A DNA stretch of 64,000 bases, taken from the NCBI RefSeq assembly GCF_965218685.1, contig NZ_OZ244657.1, positions 2,418,001 through 2,482,000 of the forward strand. The letters are read 5' to 3'. Source of the stretch: Thalassobius sp965218685. GTDB taxonomy: Bacteria > Pseudomonadota > Alphaproteobacteria > Rhodobacterales > Rhodobacteraceae. Under the pieces are notes generated by a model. That model saw only the letters and a program-made list of their open reading frames with translations. It searched no databases and was not told where the DNA came from. Shown piece after piece: positions 60,037 to 64,000 of this stretch; positions within the stretch are counted from its first letter, which is position 1; each line of letters starts with the position of its first letter. Both the position numbers and the translations under genes were made by a program.

Positions 60037-61104
60037 ATGGCAACGGCAGATCTTCTTTCGATGGACAGTAAACGCAACGCGGACAAGCAAAAGGCGCTGG
60101 ATAGCGCGCTTTCGCAAATTGAACGTCAATTCGGCAAGGGCTCGATCATGAAACTGGGCGGCGAGAATGCCGTACAGGAGATTGAGGCGACCTCGACCGG
60201 ATCTTTGGGGCTGGATATCGCTCTGGGGATCGGCGGTCTGCCCAAGGGGCGAGTCGTCGAGATTTATGGTCCTGAAAGCTCGGGTAAGACCACGTTGACG
60301 CTGCATTGCGTGGCCGAAGAGCAGAAAAAAGGCGGGATTTGCGCCTTTGTGGATGCCGAGCACGCGCTGGACCCGCAATACGCCAAAAAACTGGGTGTTA
60401 ACCTTGATGAGCTGCTGATCAGCCAGCCGGATACGGGTGAGCAAGCGCTTGAGATCGTGGATACGCTGGTGCGCTCGGGCGCTGTCAGCATGGTGGTCGT
60501 CGATTCGGTGGCCGCACTGACCCCGAAATCCGAGCTTGAGGGCGACATGGGCGACAGCAATGTTGGAGTTCAGGCTCGTTTGATGAGCCAGGCCATGCGC
60601 AAACTGACCGGTTCGATCAGTCGTTCGAATTGCATGGTGATCTTCATCAACCAGATCCGGATGAAGATCGGCGTGATGTTTGGAAGCCCGGAAACCACCA
60701 CCGGCGGCAACGCTTTGAAATTCTACAGCTCGGTCCGTCTGGATATTCGTCGCATCGGTGCGATCAAGGACCGCGACGAGGTGGTCGGCAACCAGACCCG
60801 CGTGAAAGTGGTGAAAAACAAGGTCGCGCCGCCGTTCAAGCAGGTCGAGTTTGACATCATGTATGGCGAGGGGATCTCGAAGACTGGTGAACTGCTGGAT
60901 CTGGGCGTGAAGGTCGGCGTTGTCGACAAGTCGGGTTCGTGGTTCAGCTACAATGACGAACGTCTGGGGCAGGGTCGCGAGAACGCCAAGACCTTCCTCA
61001 AGGAAAACACGGATGTCGCCCTGGAAATCGAGGACAAGATTCGCGCCGCGCACGGATTGGATTTCGATATGTCCAACGAGGACGAGGATATTCTGGAGGC
61101 GTAA
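60037..61104 (+). CDS. recA: Recombinase RecA
   Basis: A 355-residue DNA recombinase and LexA co-protease. Walker A GPESSGKTT, the L1/L2 DNA-binding loops and KAPPFK-like NKVAPPFKQVEFDI are complete. A SOS-box pair precedes it and a strong terminator follows. In this clade it normally lies near cckA and alaS, as here. Confidence 0.98.
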   Translation: MATADLLSMDSKRNADKQKALDSALSQIERQFGKGSIMKLGGENAVQEIEATSTGSLGLDIALGIGGLPKGRVVEIYGPESSGKTTLTLHCVAEEQKKGGICAFVDAEHALDPQYAKKLGVNLDELLISQPDTGEQALEIVDTLVRSGAVSMVVVDSVAALTPKSELEGDMGDSNVGVQARLMSQAMRKLTGSISRSNCMVIFINQIRMKIGVMFGSPETTTGGNALKFYSSVRLDIRRIGAIKDRDEVVGNQTRVKVVKNKVAPPFKQVEFDIMYGEGISKTGELLDLGVKVGVVDKSGSWFSYNDERLGQGRENAKTFLKENTDVALEIEDKIRAAHGLDFDMSNEDEDILEA

Positions 61105-61125
61105 GCCGACAGGAATTTCAACAAG

Positions 61126-61153
61126 AGGCCGGCTCCAGAAATGGGGCCGGCCT
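61126..61153 (+). terminator. Rho-independent terminator of recA
   Basis: 11-base arms AGGCCGGCTCC / GGGGCCGGCCT pair with one G-U and a 6-base loop, followed by TTTG. Lies 22 bases after the recA stop. Confidence 0.8.
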
Positions 61154-61252
61154 TTGCCTTGCAGGAAAGGGCGCAGCTAACTGTGGACACCGGGCGCGGG
61201 CGGGGCTAAATCTGCGGAACCATTTGGCCTTGTCCGGAAAGACCTGAAACGC

Positions 61253-63925
61253 ATGCCCAGCCTGAACGATATCCGCTCGACGTTCCTTAACTATTTCCAG
61301 AAGCAAGGGCACACGATCGTGCCCTCCAGCCCGCTGGTTCCGCGTAACGATCCGACCCTGATGTTCACCAACTCGGGCATGGTACAGTTCAAGAACTGTT
61401 TTACCGGGGTTGAAAAGCGTGACTATGTGCGTGCGACTACCTCGCAGAAATGTGTGCGCGCGGGCGGTAAACACAACGATCTGGACAATGTCGGCTATAC
61501 GGCGCGCCACCACACGTTCTTCGAAATGCTGGGGAATTTCAGCTTTGGGGATTACTTCAAAAGCGAGGCGATCCCCTTTGCATGGGAACTGATCACCAAG
61601 GAATTCGGTATCGACAAAAGCCGCCTTTTGACCACGGTGTACCACACCGATGACGAGGCGTTCGAGATCTGGAAGAAGGTTGGTGTGCCCGAAGACCGGA
61701 TCATTCGCATTGCGACGTCGGATAACTTCTGGCAGATGGGCCCGACCGGCCCTTGCGGCCCTTGCACCGAGATTTTCTATGACCACGGAGATCACATCTG
61801 GGGTGGCCCTCCGGGTAGTCCCGAGGAAGACGGCGACCGGTTCATCGAAATCTGGAACGTCGTTTTCATGCAGAACGAGCAGTTCGAGGACGGCTCGATG
61901 GTCGATCTGGACATGCAATCGATCGACACGGGCATGGGACTGGAACGGATCGGGGCGCTGCTGCAGGGCAGCCATGACAACTATGACACCGATCTGTTCA
62001 AATCACTGATCGAGGCTTCGGCCCATGCCACCAGCGTGGACCCTTACGGTGACAAGAACGTACATCACCGGGTCATCGCGGACCATTTGCGCTCGACCTC
62101 GTTTCTGATCGCGGATGGGGTAATGCCCAGCAATGACGGCCGCGGCTATGTGCTGCGCCGGATTATGCGCCGCGCCATGCGTCACGCGCATCTTCTGGGC
62201 GCCAAGGACCCGGTCATGCACCAGTTGGTGCCCGCGCTGACCGCGCAGATGGGCGATGCCTATCCCGAGCTGCGCCAGGCGCAAGCGATGATCGAAGAAA
62301 CCCTGCTGCTGGAGGAAACCCGCTTCAAGCAGACCCTGGATCGCGGGCTGAAGCTGCTGGATGACGAGGTCTCTGGTCTGGAAGACGGTGGCGCGCTGCC
62401 CGGCGAGGCTGCGTTCAAGCTGTACGACACCTACGGTTTCCCGCTGGACCTGACCCAGGACGCGCTGCGCGAAAAGGGCCTGACCGTGGTCACCGACGGT
62501 TTCGACGCTGCGATGGAAGAGCAAAAGGCCAAGGCGCGTGCCGCCTGGGCCGGTTCGGGCGAGGCCGCGGATAACGCGGTTTGGTTCGATGTTCTTGACG
62601 CCGCTGGCGCCACCGATTTCCTGGGCTACGACACCGAAAAGGCCGAGGGACAGGTCGCCGCTGTGATCGTTGACGGTGCGCTGGTTGATACGATTGCCGA
62701 GGGCCAAAGCGGCTGGATCGTCGTGAACCAGACCCCGTTCTATGGTGAATCCGGTGGTCAGGTGGGCGATACGGGCGTGATCCGCCGGATCGAAGACCGC
62801 GATGACGTGGCCTCGGTCACCGACACCCGCAAATTTGCCGAGGGCAAAGTGTTTGCCCACCGTGTCGATGTTGAACGCGGTACGATCGCCAAAAATGAGC
62901 CGGTCGAACTGGAGGTGGATCATTCCCGCCGCTCGGCTATCCGGGCGAACCACTCGGCGACGCACCTGCTGCACGAAGCCCTGCGCGAGACCCTGGGCGA
63001 TCACGTCGCGCAGCGTGGCTCGCTGAATGCACCGGATCGGCTGCGGTTTGACTTCAGCCACGCCAAGGCGTTGACCGAGGATGAGCTGTCCAAGGTCGCC
63101 GCTGATGTGAACGCCTTTATCCGTCAGAATACCCCCGTCGAAACCCGGATCATGACGCCGGATGACGCCCGTGCGATTGGCGCGCAGGCTCTGTTTGGCG
63201 AGAAATATGGTGACGAGGTGCGTGTCGTCTCGATGGGCCGTGCGGACACCGGCAAGGGCCAGGACGGTCAGACCTATTCGCTGGAGCTTTGCGGCGGTAC
63301 CCACGTCAAACAGACCGGCGATATCGGCATGTGCGTGATCCTGGGCGACAGTGCGTCCAGCGCCGGGGTGCGCCGGATCGAAGCGCTGACCGGGCAGGGC
63401 GCTTTGGACTATCTGAGCGAGCAGACCAAAACGCTGAACGCGGTTCTGGGCGCATTGAAGGCGCAACCCTCCGAGCTGAGCGACCGTGTCGAAGCCTTGT
63501 TGAGCGAACGCAAACAGCTGAGCAACGAGGTTGCCCAACTGCGCCGCGAGCTGGCCATGGCGGGCGGGGCAGGCCAGAGTGGTGGCCCCGAAGCCGAGGA
63601 CGTAAACGGTGTGAAATTCCTGGCGCAAGTGCTGTCGGGCGTGTCGGGCAAGGACCTGCCCGCGTTGATCGACGAACATAAATCCCGTATTGGATCGGGC
63701 GCGGTTCTGCTTATTGCTGATGCAGATGGCAAGGTTGCCGTGGCCGCAGGCGTCACCGAGGATATGACCGGAACGGTTTCCGCGGTAGACTTGGTTCGCG
63801 CCGCAACTCCTGAATTGGGCGGTAAGGGTGGCGGTGGCCGTCCTGACATGGCTCAGGGTGGGGGGCGTGACGCAAGCAATGCAAAACAGGCCATCGACGC
63901 GGCCAAAGCAGTTATTGGAGGATAA
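61253..63925 (+). CDS. alaS: Alanyl-tRNA synthetase
   Basis: An 890-residue class II aminoacyl-tRNA synthetase. The catalytic domain (1-250, TNSGMVQFKNCF and GNFSFGDYF), the editing domain with HSATHLLHEAL and CGGTHVKQTGD zinc motifs, and the C-Ala domain are all present. Length is typical for alphaproteobacteria. It lies about 150 bases after recA with its own promoter region. Confidence 0.98.
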   Translation: MPSLNDIRSTFLNYFQKQGHTIVPSSPLVPRNDPTLMFTNSGMVQFKNCFTGVEKRDYVRATTSQKCVRAGGKHNDLDNVGYTARHHTFFEMLGNFSFGDYFKSEAIPFAWELITKEFGIDKSRLLTTVYHTDDEAFEIWKKVGVPEDRIIRIATSDNFWQMGPTGPCGPCTEIFYDHGDHIWGGPPGSPEEDGDRFIEIWNVVFMQNEQFEDGSMVDLDMQSIDTGMGLERIGALLQGSHDNYDTDLFKSLIEASAHATSVDPYGDKNVHHRVIADHLRSTSFLIADGVMPSNDGRGYVLRRIMRRAMRHAHLLGAKDPVMHQLVPALTAQMGDAYPELRQAQAMIEETLLLEETRFKQTLDRGLKLLDDEVSGLEDGGALPGEAAFKLYDTYGFPLDLTQDALREKGLTVVTDGFDAAMEEQKAKARAAWAGSGEAADNAVWFDVLDAAGATDFLGYDTEKAEGQVAAVIVDGALVDTIAEGQSGWIVVNQTPFYGESGGQVGDTGVIRRIEDRDDVASVTDTRKFAEGKVFAHRVDVERGTIAKNEPVELEVDHSRRSAIRANHSATHLLHEALRETLGDHVAQRGSLNAPDRLRFDFSHAKALTEDELSKVAADVNAFIRQNTPVETRIMTPDDARAIGAQALFGEKYGDEVRVVSMGRADTGKGQDGQTYSLELCGGTHVKQTGDIGMCVILGDSASSAGVRRIEALTGQGALDYLSEQTKTLNAVLGALKAQPSELSDRVEALLSERKQLSNEVAQLRRELAMAGGAGQSGGPEAEDVNGVKFLAQVLSGVSGKDLPALIDEHKSRIGSGAVLLIADADGKVAVAAGVTEDMTGTVSAVDLVRAATPELGGKGGGGRPDMAQGGGRDASNAKQAIDAAKAVIGG

Positions 63926-63926
63926 G

Positions 63927-64000
63927 ATGGGCGCACTCTGGATCGCACATGTCACCGTGACCGACGAAAAAGCCTATGCGAAATATGCCGCGCTGGCTGG
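63927..64000 (+). CDS. DUF1330-like protein (5' part only)
   Basis: The ATG at 63927 follows GGAGGATAAG and lies 1 base after the alaS stop, so it is coupled to alaS. The first 24 residues (MGALWIAHVTVTDEKAYAKY...) match the N-terminus of small DUF1330 proteins, which form an alpha+beta barrel dimer. The rest lies beyond the right edge. Confidence 0.7.
   Translation, partial: MGALWIAHVTVTDEKAYAKYAALA

Overview
The window looks like chromosomal DNA of a Roseobacter-type alphaproteobacterium (Rhodobacterales). The signs are high GC, the gene orders dusB-ntrB-ntrC-ntrY-ntrX, trkA-trkH-hfq-hflX and cckA-recA-alaS, an NtrC that lacks the sigma-54 GAFTGA loop, an IspDF fusion, a MocR regulator divergent from a DUF1127 gene, and alphaproteobacterial LexA and CtrA boxes. 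I see no phage, insertion sequence, CRISPR array, rRNA or tRNA. The trmFO gene (left edge) and a DUF1330-like gene (right edge) are cut by the window.

Layout. 1-5.5 kb: trmFO, a di-heme peroxidase, a crotonase-fold protein, a hotdog thioesterase, and the DUF1127/MocR pair. 5.6-8.3 kb: rplM-rpsI, a very acidic outer-membrane-type protein, and a TetR regulator. 8.3-14 kb: ppk2, an alpha/beta hydrolase, metA, an orphan P-loop protein and two EamA exporters. 14-19 kb: a riboswitch-controlled operon (below). 19-33 kb: guaA, an MttB-family methyltransferase, DUF6477/DUF6456 genes, oxyR with a peroxiredoxin, lipA, a cupin, hpt with a small membrane protein and a di-heme cytochrome, a COQ10-type protein, amt, cinA-pgpA-ispDF. 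33-45.5 kb: dusB-ntrBCYX, a lipoprotein, trkAH, hfq-hflX. 45.5-59 kb: a penicillin-acylase-type hydrolase, a dehydrogenase, YitT and MFS membrane proteins, a corrinoid-activation ASKHA protein, a conventional agmatinase, guaB-rsmB, and cckA broken into two frames. 59-64 kb: a sulfotransferase, recA with an SOS box, and alaS.

The outstanding element is the minus-strand operon at 19.0-14.06 kb. A leader with all the signature segments of the ykkC/guanidine-I riboswitch precedes a NitT/TauT-type ABC importer (binding protein, permease, ATPase), then an unusual ureohydrolase with an N-terminal extension. After it come a protein with 20 histidines in its first 39 residues and a 52-residue secreted or anchored His-containing protein, the last three genes being tightly coupled. 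I read this as guanidine import plus Ni-dependent guanidine hydrolysis (GdmH-like). The two His-rich proteins take the place where HypA/HypB-like nickel chaperones sit in the characterised cyanobacterial cluster. The chaperone role is inference.

Other points worth following are the one-base frameshift in cckA at a G4A4 run below a perfect CtrA box, NtrC and NtrX without GAFTGA, MetA with the acetyl-CoA-type glutamate, and arginine-rich tails on both the MttB-family methyltransferase and the putative corrinoid activator.
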